Source of the DNA: Thiohalocapsa sp. PB-PSB1
GTDB taxonomy: Bacteria > Pseudomonadota > Gammaproteobacteria > Chromatiales > Chromatiaceae
DNA: 64,000 nucleotides
Assembly (NCBI GenBank): GCA_016745215.1
Contig: CP050890.1
Coordinates: forward strand, 5,642,001 to 5,706,000
Direction of reading: 5' to 3'
Both the position numbers and the translations under genes were made by a program. Positions 43,563 through 51,965 of this stretch are shown here, piece after piece. The notes beneath the pieces are model-generated. The model made no database searches. It saw only the letters and a program-made list of their open reading frames with translations, and had not been told where the DNA came from. Positions within the stretch are counted from its first letter, which is position 1. The number at the start of each line of letters is the position of its first letter.

Positions 43563-44679
43563 GCCACACATGACCGACCCTAAGCACATTGCGGTTTTTC
43601 TGTCCACGTCTGGACATAGCGGCGTCGATCGGCTGGCGAAGCATCTGCTGCCAGCGCTGGGACGCCGCGGTTATCGGGTGGATCTGCTCAAGGTGCGCCG
43701 CCATGGTCCGGAATTGAATGACGACGAGCCCTCTGTCCGTGTCGTCGATCTGGGCCATCGCCACACCTATGCCTGCGTGCCCAATCTGGTACGCTATCTG
43801 CGCCGCGAGCAACCAATGCTGATGCTATCCGATAAGGATCGCGTCAATCGCACCGCATTGCTGGCCCGCGCGCTCGCTGGTGTCGGCACGCGTTTGATCC
43901 TGCGCTCGGGCACCACCATCTCCATCGACCTTGCAAGCCGGGGGATATTGGAGCGCTGGCTGCAGCGCACATCGATCCGATTGCTGTATCCCTATGCCGA
44001 TCGGATCATCGTGCCCAGCCTCGGCGCCGCTGAGGATATGGCGCAGTATACCGGGCTGGCGCGACGTCTGATCCAGGTGGTTCCGTCACCAGTGGTGCCA
44101 GAGTCCTTGTTCACCGCGACCTTGCCGGCACCGCAACACCACTGGTTCCACGAGCCGGCAATCCCGCTGATCCTGGGCGCCGGCGAACTTGGCGTTCGCA
44201 AAGACTTCGAGACCCTGTTGCGGGGCTTTGCACGGCTGCGCATCACGCGCCGATGTCGGCTGATGATCATCGGCCGCGGTCGCGAACGAGATCGGCTGCT
44301 CGCCCTTGCCGCACAACTGGGTATTGCCGAGGATGTCGAATTGCCCGGATTCGTCGCCAAGCCCTATCCTTATCTGGCCAATGCCGATTTGTTCGCGTTC
44401 ACCTCGCGCTGGGAGGGACTCCCGCTGGTGCTGGTCGAAGCGCTGGCTCTGGGCACGCCGGTGGTAGCGACGGATTGTCCCAGCGGACCGCGCGAAACAT
44501 TGCAGAACGGATATTATGGGCGACTGATTCCGGTGGGAGACGATCTCGCCCTCGCCGATGCCATGGCCGCCACCCTCGACTCGCCTTTGCCCGCGGAGAA
44601 ACTGAAGGAAGCGGCGCGCCCCTATGCCATCGAAGCCGCCACCGACGCTTATCTGAAGGTCATGACTGGCGGAAAATAG
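43555..44679 (+). CDS. GT4 family glycosyltransferase
   Basis: Encodes 374 residues from ATG 43555, overlapping the asnB-like stop by 8 bases. N-terminal acceptor half begins HIAVFLSTSGHSGVDRLAKH. The GT-B donor half has LILGAGELGVRKDFETLLRG, LMIIGRGRERDRLLALAAQL, LPGFVAKPYPYLANADLFAF and SRWEGLPLVLVEALALGTPV with the E-x7-E motif. It resembles the GT4 at 36040 through a shared SGPRETL-type segment and PVGD. Retaining transferase, donor and acceptor unknown, presumably sequential to asnB in the glycan pathway. Confidence 0.9.
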   Translation: MPKPHMTDPKHIAVFLSTSGHSGVDRLAKHLLPALGRRGYRVDLLKVRRHGPELNDDEPSVRVVDLGHRHTYACVPNLVRYLRREQPMLMLSDKDRVNRTALLARALAGVGTRLILRSGTTISIDLASRGILERWLQRTSIRLLYPYADRIIVPSLGAAEDMAQYTGLARRLIQVVPSPVVPESLFTATLPAPQHHWFHEPAIPLILGAGELGVRKDFETLLRGFARLRITRRCRLMIIGRGRERDRLLALAAQLGIAEDVELPGFVAKPYPYLANADLFAFTSRWEGLPLVLVEALALGTPVVATDCPSGPRETLQNGYYGRLIPVGDDLALADAMAATLDSPLPAEKLKEAARPYAIEAATDAYLKVMTGGK

Positions 44680-44769
44680 CCCTTGTGCCAAGCTGCCCGC
44701 CAGGCTATAAACAGCGGTTTGGCAGTCGGCAGCAGCAGCGTTACCCCTCGACTCACGAACCTTCAAGAC

Positions 44770-44958
44770 ATGGCCAATACAATCGAAATCGTACACGAAG
44801 TGCTCTGCATCGGCTTCGATGCCACCGAGAGTAGCGTCAGGATGCTCTCGATGTCCAACATGGAACTCGGTTTTACCATTGCCAACAGCCTGCCCTACGA
44901 GAACCTGGTCTATCCGGGTTGCTTCAGCGTCGCCGTCGATGCGAAGCGCGAGGACTAA
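44770..44958 (+). CDS. Small orphan protein in the glycan operon
   Basis: Encodes 62 residues from ATG 44770: MANTIEIVHEVLCIGFDATE, SVRMLSMSNMELGFTIANSL and VYPGCFSVAVDAKRED. No ribosome site of note, no signal peptide or TM. Two Cys residues. It overlaps the start of the following membrane protein by 20 bases, which supports a real, translationally coupled gene. Unknown function; a role as a binding protein or as a modification substrate for the nearby radical SAM enzyme is pure speculation. Confidence 0.5.
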   Translation: MANTIEIVHEVLCIGFDATESSVRMLSMSNMELGFTIANSLPYENLVYPGCFSVAVDAKRED

Positions 44959-46003
44959 GGGTCCAGGATCACAGGGACAGTCGAGCGCGGGCGCGGCGCC
45001 ATGGCACATTCCCGTCGTGCTGACAGTCGCGGCATTGCTCATCGGCCTGAGCGTCCGCCTCCTGCTGAGCCTGCCAGGGGTACCCGATAATCTACGCACA
45101 CTGTTCTGGAACGGCGGCAGTCTGCTGAATATCTTCTGTTTCGGTTTGTTCATCGTTGGCCTTGGTTCCGGCGGTGCCTGGATGGGCGCCCTGCTCCGCC
45201 GCCTGCCATTGCCCTGGCTGCTGCTGCCGCCGCTGGCGCTGGCCGTTTCGATGATCGCCTATGTCTGTCTGTTCCTGAGCGTCACGCCGGAATCCCTGCA
45301 CGATCTCATCGGTGTGCCGCTGGTCGATCAAGCCGCGCGCCAGGCAGAGCTGAAGCCGTTGCTCGATTTCCTGATCCCGCTGCAGCAGGTGCGTCCGGGC
45401 GTTGCCAAATGGCTGGAGTCGGCCATCCGCTTTGCTGCGCTTTATGCGCCACTGCCGATCCTGGTCGCGCTGTTCACTGTCCTTATCAGCGATGCCCTGA
45501 CCTTGTCCGCGGGCACAGCTCGGCGCAACCTTCCTCTGTTGATCTGCGCCGGACTGCTGTTGGTCCTGTGCCGGAGCCTGGTTGTCGATTATGCCGCGAC
45601 GGACAATCTCCAGGAACTGCTGGCCGAGCGGACCCTCGTCGGCCTACCCGGATCGGTATTGATTTACGCAGTTATTGCCACCCTGGCGCTCAATGCCGTG
45701 GTGCTTTGGGCAGTCCTTGCGCGTCTTGTCAATCGTTGGGCCGGGATGCTTGCTGTGGCGATACTCATGGCTTTCTGCTATTGGCTCCTGGATGCCTCGC
45801 TGGCGCCGGCAGTGGAAAAGTACGGCGCCACATTCAGAGCCATGGATTTCCTGATGACCGGGGAGCGCAGAGTACCCGCGGCGAACGCCCTGCGCATTGT
45901 CGTCGGCAGCACGGCGCAGGCGGTTGTGTTGTTGGTGATTGCTCTTGGCATTTACACCATGTTGCCGGCGCGAGCGCTGTTCCATCGGCGATCGAACGCG
46001 TGA
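44939..46003 (+). CDS. Eight-TM integral membrane protein of unknown function
   Basis: Encodes 354 residues. ATG 44939 overlaps the previous small gene; a GTG at 45017 is an alternative that removes a polar N-terminal tail. About eight hydrophobic helices (for example VVLTVAALLIGLSVRLLL, NIFCFGLFIVGLGSGGAWMG, NALRIVVGSTAQAVVLLVIA). No motif that identifies a flippase, polymerase or transporter. Position between GT4 and the acyltransferase fusion suggests a membrane component of the same surface-glycan pathway. Confidence 0.62.
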   Translation: MRSARTKGPGSQGQSSAGAAPWHIPVVLTVAALLIGLSVRLLLSLPGVPDNLRTLFWNGGSLLNIFCFGLFIVGLGSGGAWMGALLRRLPLPWLLLPPLALAVSMIAYVCLFLSVTPESLHDLIGVPLVDQAARQAELKPLLDFLIPLQQVRPGVAKWLESAIRFAALYAPLPILVALFTVLISDALTLSAGTARRNLPLLICAGLLLVLCRSLVVDYAATDNLQELLAERTLVGLPGSVLIYAVIATLALNAVVLWAVLARLVNRWAGMLAVAILMAFCYWLLDASLAPAVEKYGATFRAMDFLMTGERRVPAANALRIVVGSTAQAVVLLVIALGIYTMLPARALFHRRSNA

Positions 46004-46028
46004 GCACTGTGCCGCGGGAAGTGCTGCC

Positions 46029-48935
46029 ATGAAGGCCGCCTTTGCCATCGTCTGCTGTCTCATCGCCTATGGCTCTTTGTATCCGTTCGGATTTGCCTGG
46101 CCCGGCATCGACGGATTAACGCTTCGGGCCGCAGGGCTGTTGAATCTGGTGGCGACAAGCCGCGGGGACTTCATCGGCAACATCGGATTGTTCATACCCT
46201 TCGGGCTGACCGGAGCATTGGCCTTGCTGGACTCGAAATGGCGCCCAAGGGCTGCCATGCCATTGCTGCTGGGGGGGGCCGGTTTTGCCGCGGCCCTGCA
46301 GTTGCTGCAGCTGCTGCTTCCAAGCAGAGCGCCTTCCATCACGGACCTGTTGTTGAATCTTGCTGGCATCATTGCGGGTCTGATCCTGGCGCGTCACCCC
46401 CGCCTGAGCGCATTTGCCGAGCACGACCGTTCAGCACCGTGGATCTCACCGGAGTTATTGATCGGCGCCCTGTGGCCGCTCGCGCTGCTGATCCCGATGG
46501 TGCCGACCATTGATGCGGCAAACCTGCAAGCCGTCTTCAAGCCGGTGCTCACCGCTCGCGCTCTATCGATCATCGACACCGCCTACTACCTGATCGCATG
46601 GCTTGCGGCCATGCATCTGTTGACCCGCCCACCTACCCCCAGTCGCTACCTGATTCCGGCCGTCTTGCTGCCGCTGGCAGTATTAGCGGTGCAGCCGCTG
46701 ATTCTCCAGGCCCGACTAACGCCTGCAGAGGTTGTCGGAAGCCTGGTTGCCGTTGGCATTTGGTTGTTCGCCTACCGGCGCCTTGACAGCGCGATGCTCG
46801 CCATCGCATTGCTGCTTGCAGTCCTTGCCACAAACCTACTTCCGTTGCCAACAATCGGCGGCCATTCGTCCTTCTCTTTCGTGCCCTTCAGCGGCTTCTT
46901 GGATGGCAACATGCTGCTTAACTCCGTGGCCCTATTCGAGAAGCTCTTCGCCTATGCTGCGGTGCTACTGTTGTTCCGTCGGGCCGGCATCGGCATGACG
47001 GCCGCAACGGTTGTGACGGTGGCCGCGCTGGCGCTGCAGGAAGCGGCGCAGGCCTATTTGGGCACCGGTACTCCGGAGATTACCGACCCGCTGCTCGCCC
47101 TTGGCATCGCCGTACTCCTGATGTACATCTTTCCATCGCATCAACCTGTGACCGCGCGGATTCAGATAGGTCAACAGGATGCCGCCACCCCCCCTTCTGG
47201 AACAGGGCGCACTGACTCTTCCGCGGCGACGCCTAGGGAGCAGATAACGAGCCATCTGCCGGGGCTCGACGGACTCCGCGCAGTCGCCGCACTCGGTGTA
47301 TTCCTCGTGCACTATCAACAGATCGTCAACCTGGAACTGCACGTCGGTCCCTTCGATCTCGATCGCTGGCTGACCAACGGGAATACCGGTGTGGCATTGT
47401 TCTTCGTGTTGAGCGGTTACCTGTTGTCGCTGCCATTGCTCAATGCCGGAAGTGGGGGGCTGCGCGCGCAAGACCTGCGAAACTATCTGGTGCGACGCTT
47501 AGCGCGAATCGTCCCCGCCTATTATCTCTGCTTGTTCGGCTTGATTGCCTTGGCCCTGGCTCGCGGCAATCCACCGAGCATCAACAATACACTGTCGCAT
47601 ATGCTGTTTCTGTATAACTTCAACGATGGACAGATTTTCAGCATCAATCCACCCTTCTGGACCCTGGCCGTCGAGGTTCAGTTCTATTGTCTGCTGCCCT
47701 TCATCATCCTGGGATTGGTGCAACTGCCGCGTCCGCTGACCATCATTGTTGCAATCGCTCTGGTACCAATCGCCCAGTTCCTGAACCAAGCCGTCCTGAC
47801 AGCGCTTCGGTCCCATGCACAGTGGCCAATGCAGTCGGTGCTGGTTTGGCCTTTCGCACTTCGCATCCAGGGTCCAGACAGTCCAGTGTTGGTCTATTCG
47901 ACGCTGGGACATTTGACCTTTTTTCTGTTCGGCACAGCCGCGGCGGCTACAATGCCATTGATTGGAAAGGGACTGGCTGGGCTTGGACATCTCGCCAAAG
48001 CCGTTCCCGAGTTTCTTGTCTGGCTGTCGGCCTTGATCATTTTCATCATTCTCGCGACGCCCCTGGATGATTGGGCGCAACAAACCGACGGACGCTACAA
48101 CTGGCCGCTGGTGCCTTTGCTGCTGACCAGCATCGTGATACTGACGCCCTATACCCGAGGAGCAGCGCGGCTGCTGGAATGGACCCCACTGCGCATGTTG
48201 GGCTTGATATCCTACGGCATCTACCTGTTTCATTTACCGGTACAAAAGGCGAGCCGGTCGGGTCTGAGTCGCCTGGGGCTCGATACACAGGATCATCCGC
48301 TGCTGTTTGCCGGCGTTGCCTTCACAGGCACGCTGCTGCTCTCGTTCTTATCCTACCGGCTGCTGGAGCAACCGATCCGGCGCTGGGTGCATGCGCGATT
48401 TCGCGGGCCGGCCGTTGCCGAAACACCGCGCAGACGATCCGCGGCAGGCGCCCGATGGACATACCCATCCCAAGACAAAGCCTCCCGACCCCCGGAGCAC
48501 GCGGGTGCGGATACTGTCTTCCAAGAACGGGTGTCAGCGCTCCTGCGCCTGTTTGGATTGCGACGCGAGCCGAGGCGACCGTCGCGGCAAAGGTCTTGGC
48601 TTCAGGTCCGCATCCGTCTGTCGGAGCGGAACTGGGCCAGCCTGCAGGGCCTGGCCGAGCAGCAGGACGCGAGTCCATCAAGAGTCGTGCGGCGGATGCT
48701 CGACCAATGGCTGGAAGGGCGCGGCGCGGACGAGCATCAGCAAACCCCGCGGACAGACTGCGCATCCCCTGCACCAACCGTCCCTGCGTGCTGGTGCGTG
48801 GTCAATTTGAGGCGATCGAGGGCAGCCGCTATTGAAGCGCAGCTCGAGCACCTAGGCGTAGATCTCGAATATCTGGTTGCGCAGATCATCGAGGAGCAAC
48901 TGTCGCGGGCAGAGACTTCGTCGCGTCGGGGCTGA
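46029..48935 (+). CDS. VanZ - acyltransferase 3 fusion with C-terminal ribbon-helix-helix-like tail
   Basis: Encodes 968 residues from ATG 46029 (GGAAG 7 bases upstream; the long frame is open before it). Residues ~1-380 are a VanZ-like multi-TM region (GDFIGNIGLFIPFGLTGALA ... YLGTGTPEITDPLLALGIAV). Residues ~410-790 are an acyltransferase-3/OafA domain (LPGLDGLRAVAALGVFLVHY with the Arg...His motif, NTGVALFFVLSGYLLSLPLL, LAVEVQFYCLLPFIILG). After a disordered linker come ~858-900 (VRIRLSERNWASLQGLAEQQ ... SRVVRRMLDQWL) and ~923-962 (CVVNLRRSRAAAIEAQLEHL), both shaped like RHH modules. AT3 proteins O-acylate glycans. The tail is unexpected (see findings). Confidence 0.82.
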   Translation: MKAAFAIVCCLIAYGSLYPFGFAWPGIDGLTLRAAGLLNLVATSRGDFIGNIGLFIPFGLTGALALLDSKWRPRAAMPLLLGGAGFAAALQLLQLLLPSRAPSITDLLLNLAGIIAGLILARHPRLSAFAEHDRSAPWISPELLIGALWPLALLIPMVPTIDAANLQAVFKPVLTARALSIIDTAYYLIAWLAAMHLLTRPPTPSRYLIPAVLLPLAVLAVQPLILQARLTPAEVVGSLVAVGIWLFAYRRLDSAMLAIALLLAVLATNLLPLPTIGGHSSFSFVPFSGFLDGNMLLNSVALFEKLFAYAAVLLLFRRAGIGMTAATVVTVAALALQEAAQAYLGTGTPEITDPLLALGIAVLLMYIFPSHQPVTARIQIGQQDAATPPSGTGRTDSSAATPREQITSHLPGLDGLRAVAALGVFLVHYQQIVNLELHVGPFDLDRWLTNGNTGVALFFVLSGYLLSLPLLNAGSGGLRAQDLRNYLVRRLARIVPAYYLCLFGLIALALARGNPPSINNTLSHMLFLYNFNDGQIFSINPPFWTLAVEVQFYCLLPFIILGLVQLPRPLTIIVAIALVPIAQFLNQAVLTALRSHAQWPMQSVLVWPFALRIQGPDSPVLVYSTLGHLTFFLFGTAAAATMPLIGKGLAGLGHLAKAVPEFLVWLSALIIFIILATPLDDWAQQTDGRYNWPLVPLLLTSIVILTPYTRGAARLLEWTPLRMLGLISYGIYLFHLPVQKASRSGLSRLGLDTQDHPLLFAGVAFTGTLLLSFLSYRLLEQPIRRWVHARFRGPAVAETPRRRSAAGARWTYPSQDKASRPPEHAGADTVFQERVSALLRLFGLRREPRRPSRQRSWLQVRIRLSERNWASLQGLAEQQDASPSRVVRRMLDQWLEGRGADEHQQTPRTDCASPAPTVPACWCVVNLRRSRAAAIEAQLEHLGVDLEYLVAQIIEEQLSRAETSSRRG

Positions 48936-48944
48936 GCGCCTGGT

Positions 48945-49158
48945 TAGGCTGTCGAAATCTGCCGTCTCACTAAAACAAGAGCTTCTCGGTTTATGGATGC
49001 TTAGTCGGTGTCGGTGTCGAGGTCGGAATGAGGGATTGGTATCGAGCTGGCTGCTTTGATCGATGAGCGGATTCGATTCCGATTCCGATAGCGACCCCGA
49101 TTAGGCTTCCCCAGTGCGTTCGATGAAGCAATCCAAGACCCGGAATCGGTTTGGCATC
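48945..49158 (+). mobile_element. MITE-like element, copy 3, right end lost
   Basis: Starts TAGGCTGTCGAAA at 48945 and follows copy 4 through GGAATCGGTTTGGCATCGAT, then departs at ~49158 without the terminal TTTCGACAGCCTA. The region from there to the attC site (49159-49355) holds no gene I can support. Confidence 0.7.
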
Positions 49159-49355
49159 GATGACGCGAGCAGTAAGGTTCGATTAGACTCGCGAGACAAC
49201 GCTCGCTGCGCTAGGCAGCGACCTTGATGAGCTGAGTCTGAGGCGCTCGGTTTCGTGTTGGACGATGTCCGCTGCATCCATGATGGCGCCCAATGGCACG
49301 CGCTTTTCCATTCTACCGATCTGCTCGGCGAGCTCGGTGCCGAGCTTTGCTCGGC

Positions 49356-49445
49356 GCGATAACGTAAACCGCAGCCCGCGCCGAACTGCGGCCTGAGCGA
49401 TGGCGAAGGCCGCAGTTCGGCGTCGGGCTGGCGGGCTCGTTAGGC
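49356..49445 (-). other. Integron attC recombination site behind hicAB
   Basis: Read on the minus strand the site opens with GCCTAAC (R'' box RYYYAAC, containing the hicB stop TAA), then a spacer, AGCCCGACGCCGAACTGCGG, a loop, CCGCAGTTCGGCGCGGGCT, another spacer and GTTATCG (R'-like). The arms pair over about 20 bases except one extra-helical A (CCGACGCC against GGCGCGG), which is precisely the asymmetry known from attC sites such as that of aadA1. Length 90 bases is in the attC range. The R' box departs from GTTRRRY at one position. No integrase gene is in the window. Confidence 0.72.
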
Positions 49446-49679
49446 GACGTCTTGCAATTGATTGACAAGGTCCCGGCCCGCTGTGGGCGGTGGAAGTTCT
49501 TTGCCGTCTTCTCTATAGAGTTGTACGATCTCTTCCACAATCTCGCAGAGTTCTTTGAAGACGGACATTTCGTTGTCTCCGTGGCATCCGCCTAGCATCA
49601 AGCCAGGACAACTGCCCACGTAACATTGGTCTTCCTCCGACCATTCGACAAACTTGGCGTAGCGATCACTGTCTTTCAT
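49440..49679 (-). CDS. hicB: HicB-type antitoxin
   Basis: Encodes 79 residues from ATG 49679 (MKDSDRYAKFVEWSEEDQCY). The segment CYVGSCPGLMLGGCHGDNEM is the partial RNase-H-like HicB fold. The C-terminus (LCEIVEEIVQLYREDGKELP) ends without an obvious RHH or HTH DNA-binding domain, so it may be a short variant. It overlaps hicA by 14 bases and its stop codon lies inside the R'' box of the attC site, as is usual for integron cassettes. Neutralises HicA. Confidence 0.85.
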   Translation of the reverse strand: MKDSDRYAKFVEWSEEDQCYVGSCPGLMLGGCHGDNEMSVFKELCEIVEEIVQLYREDGKELPPPTAGRDLVNQLQDVA

Positions 49680-49872
49680 TTTTGGACTCTTCGATTGCGC
49701 GCAGGACGGCACGAACAATGTACTGCTTGGCGTCGTCTCCCGGCTTGCCAGGAACGGTAATCGGTTTCACGACATTGGGATGAACAAAATTACGGTGACT
49801 TCCCTTCCCTCCGCGATTGGCGAAGCCTGCCTTTTCTAGCTGACTGATCAGTTCCCTAACCTTGGGCGGCAT
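49666..49872 (-). CDS. hicA: HicA-type mRNA interferase toxin
   Basis: Encodes 68 residues from ATG 49872 (MPPKVRELISQLEKAGFANR). The catalytic His is in GGKGSHRNFVHPNVVKPITV, and the dsRBD-like fold ends QYIVRAVLRAIEESKNERQ. Cleaves mRNA under stress unless bound by HicB. In cassette order it precedes hicB on the minus strand. Its upstream side shows GTTAAGC (minus strand, just before the gene), compatible with the R' end of a previous attC. AT-richer than the surroundings. A truncated second copy lies at 51966-52078. Confidence 0.88.
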   Translation of the reverse strand: MPPKVRELISQLEKAGFANRGGKGSHRNFVHPNVVKPITVPGKPGDDAKQYIVRAVLRAIEESKNERQ

Positions 49873-50246
49873 TGGCCGGACCTATTTCTTGCGTTTTGCG
49901 CTTAACAGTTTGTTGTAACTGTATATTTTTTGGTTCGCTTCGCTTTCCGTCTGAGCCAACCGCCATATGAATTCTACAACATTCGATCCCTGAGTGGGGC
50001 GTGGAAACACTCGTTGCTGTCGGGGAGACGATGCAACAAGGGTCCGTTGCTCGCGCTCGGCCTTACGGGTGCAGCGATGTTGCCCAGGGCATCACGGGTT
50101 TTCGCTCCCCTCGCTCGCATCGCAACACAGAAATACTGTCCCGAGCCGATGCGCATCGAGTGGTTGCGGTGGTCATCAGGCTGCCTCGCGCGTAAACGGC
50201 GGGTCCTGCCCGCGCGAGGGTCCGATGGTGGGCGCGAGGTCAGACG
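49873..50246. other. Gap between hicA and MITE copy 4, no supported gene
   Basis: Includes an ACAGTT/AACTGT inverted repeat near 49898-49920 and high-G+C sequence without a convincing ORF. It may be remains of integron cassettes. Confidence 0.35.
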
Positions 50247-50492
50247 TAGGCTGTCGAAATCTGCCGTCTCACTAAAACAAGCGCTTCCCGGTTTATGGAT
50301 GTTTAGTCGGTGTCGGTGTCGAGGTCGGAATGAGGGATTGGTATCGAGCTGGCTGTTTTGATCGATGAGCGGATTCGATTCCGATTCCGATAGCGACCCC
50401 GACACCGATTAGGCTTCCCCAATGCGTTCGATGATACAATCCAAGACCCGGAATCGGTTTGGCATCAAAACTCAGGACATTTCGACAGCCTA
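50247..50492 (+). mobile_element. MITE-like element, copy 4 (246 bp)
   Basis: Complete: TAGGCTGTCGAAA at 50247 and TTTCGACAGCCTA ending at 50492. Nearly identical to copy 3. It lies where an attC partner of the downstream cassette gene might be expected, so it may have inserted into that site. Confidence 0.78.
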
Positions 50493-50543
50493 GGTTGACT
50501 CTAAGTCTTGGCCGAGCTTAATGAATGAGGCCTGAAGCCATCG

Positions 50544-50939
50544 TTAGGCCTTCATAATAGATTCCGGTGGCTGCTTCCACTCTACATGTATGTTTCCTTC
50601 TCTCATCCCGCATACAACAACAATTCGCTTGTCTTCTGGATAATTCTCGTTTTTGTACTGTATAAGCTCATTGATCAACGCCTTCCAGTCTCGTGACCGA
50701 AGTTCGATCCAAAGACTTCGTCGAGACTTCTCGAATTTTCTAATGATTCTCTTACATTCATGGTCAGTGAACTCCTCTCCATTTGCTCGGTTCCAGGCAG
50801 CATTAGCTAATAGCAATGCTGTATGAGCCGCTTCACTAGAAGGTATCGATTTTTGATCCTTCATTACAGTCAGAGCCAACTCCTTGAAGATTTGTGACAT
50901 TTTCTTTTGTTTCTTTCGCATATGCTTTTCTACGTTCAT
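50544..50939 (-). CDS. AT-rich hypothetical protein, possible integron cassette gene
   Basis: Encodes 131 residues if started at ATG 50939 (internal ATGs at 50921 and 50900 are possible). Charged and helical (KKMSQIFKELALTVMKDQKS, HTALLLANAAWNRANGEEFT) with a C-terminal strand region RIVVVCGMREGNIHVEWKQP. Unknown family. G+C is low compared with neighbours. Its stop TAA is embedded in GCCTAAC (minus strand), exactly as for hicB, but the following attC is not recognisable because a MITE begins 50 bases on. Confidence 0.6.
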   Translation of the reverse strand: MNVEKHMRKKQKKMSQIFKELALTVMKDQKSIPSSEAAHTALLLANAAWNRANGEEFTDHECKRIIRKFEKSRRSLWIELRSRDWKALINELIQYKNENYPEDKRIVVVCGMREGNIHVEWKQPPESIMKA

Positions 50940-50999
50940 GACTCGATATTTCGTGGCCTCGGGCTTAGGGACTCTAGTTACCCGGAGCCCCCGCCACAG

Positions 51000-51681
51000 A
51001 CCCGGACGTGCAGTTTTCCCGCATCCGGTCCCTCGGTTGTACTCGCTCACCAGGCGAACAAGAGCGGTCATGCAAACACCAGTTGCGGCTGGACGATTCC
51101 TTTGAGGAGATCCGGGCCTTGATCCGAGACGATTTGCTCCGGCTCCCCCACTGCTTGGCTGAGCTTTTCCAGGCGTTCCAGAACCTTCTCACCCGTGCCA
51201 TGCTCAACGACTTACAGCGTCAAGCGTTGCATGGACTTGTGGCTCGGGCTGTAGCTGCACTTGGCCAACTCCGAGTGGGCAATGCCGAGGATGACCAGGC
51301 ATTTCGTCACCCCCCTTTCCAAAGGCACTCGACTTGGGTCCGAACCGACAGCTGGAGAGTCGATACCGGATAGTGATGCTCGATCGGTGGGGTCGAAGGG
51401 GAAACTTCCGCTAAGGATGTTCCCGTCTCCTGTTCCCCATCCCGCTCCCTAGCCTGTTCAGCCTGCTTCTCCTTACCAGCCTTGTCCATGGGCGGCTCTT
51501 GTGCCTTTGCCGCTGCGGCCTTTGCCTTCTCCTTCCATCTGGCCCGGCTGAGCTCGAGGTCGCGAATCTTCAGTTTGAGTAATCGGTTCTCTTTTTGACG
51601 TGCAATCGCTTTCGCGCGCCACTCATCTCTGGATTTCTTGAACAACCGCGCTAGCCGACTGTAACTGCTCTTGAATCCCAT
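51000..51681 (-). pseudogene. Transposase remnant with coiled-coil N-terminus
   Basis: From ATG 51681: MGFKSSYSRLARLFKKSRDE, then ENRLLKLKIRDLELSRARWK and a Lys/Ala-rich coiled coil. This is the N-terminus of a transposase-like family I recall from cyanobacteria and Chromatiales. After ~125 residues it ends at 51307, and frame-shifted pieces (LRHCPLGVGQVQLQPEPQV-like, RGTGCGKTARPGLWRGLRVT) continue to ~51000. Catalytic domain missing. Confidence 0.5.
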
Positions 51682-51965
51682 CTCGCCTCTTCTCGCTTGC
51701 TTACTGCATTTCTCTTACAAGACAGCGATTATGCAGTAAGTTCATGGTCGAAAAAAGACCGATTTTCGACAGCCTACCCCAACGGTTGATACGCCCAACC
51801 CCGGTCGGGGGTTGGTCCATCCAAAAAACGGCGCGGATGAGCATTGCGCTCATCCACTCGATTCATCCCCTGTTCATCGTCTCCGAATCAATGCAAAACG
51901 GTATTGGCGGCAACGCGGCCAATGCGGATTCGGCGAAATAAACTGAGTTTTCGTTCAGGCACGAC

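Noticed and set aside
48943..48949. GTTAGGC as another attC end
   Set aside because: It is created by the MITE end TAGGCTGTCG preceded by GT; no palindromic partner arm.
49974..50405. 143-residue minus-strand ORF ending in SESESNPLIDQ-type sequence
   Set aside because: It overlaps MITE copy 4 and its similarity to ORFs in other MITE copies follows from the repeat DNA.
51794..51814. GC-rich hairpin as an intrinsic terminator
   Set aside because: No T-tract follows on either strand and no gene ends nearby; noted only as a structure.
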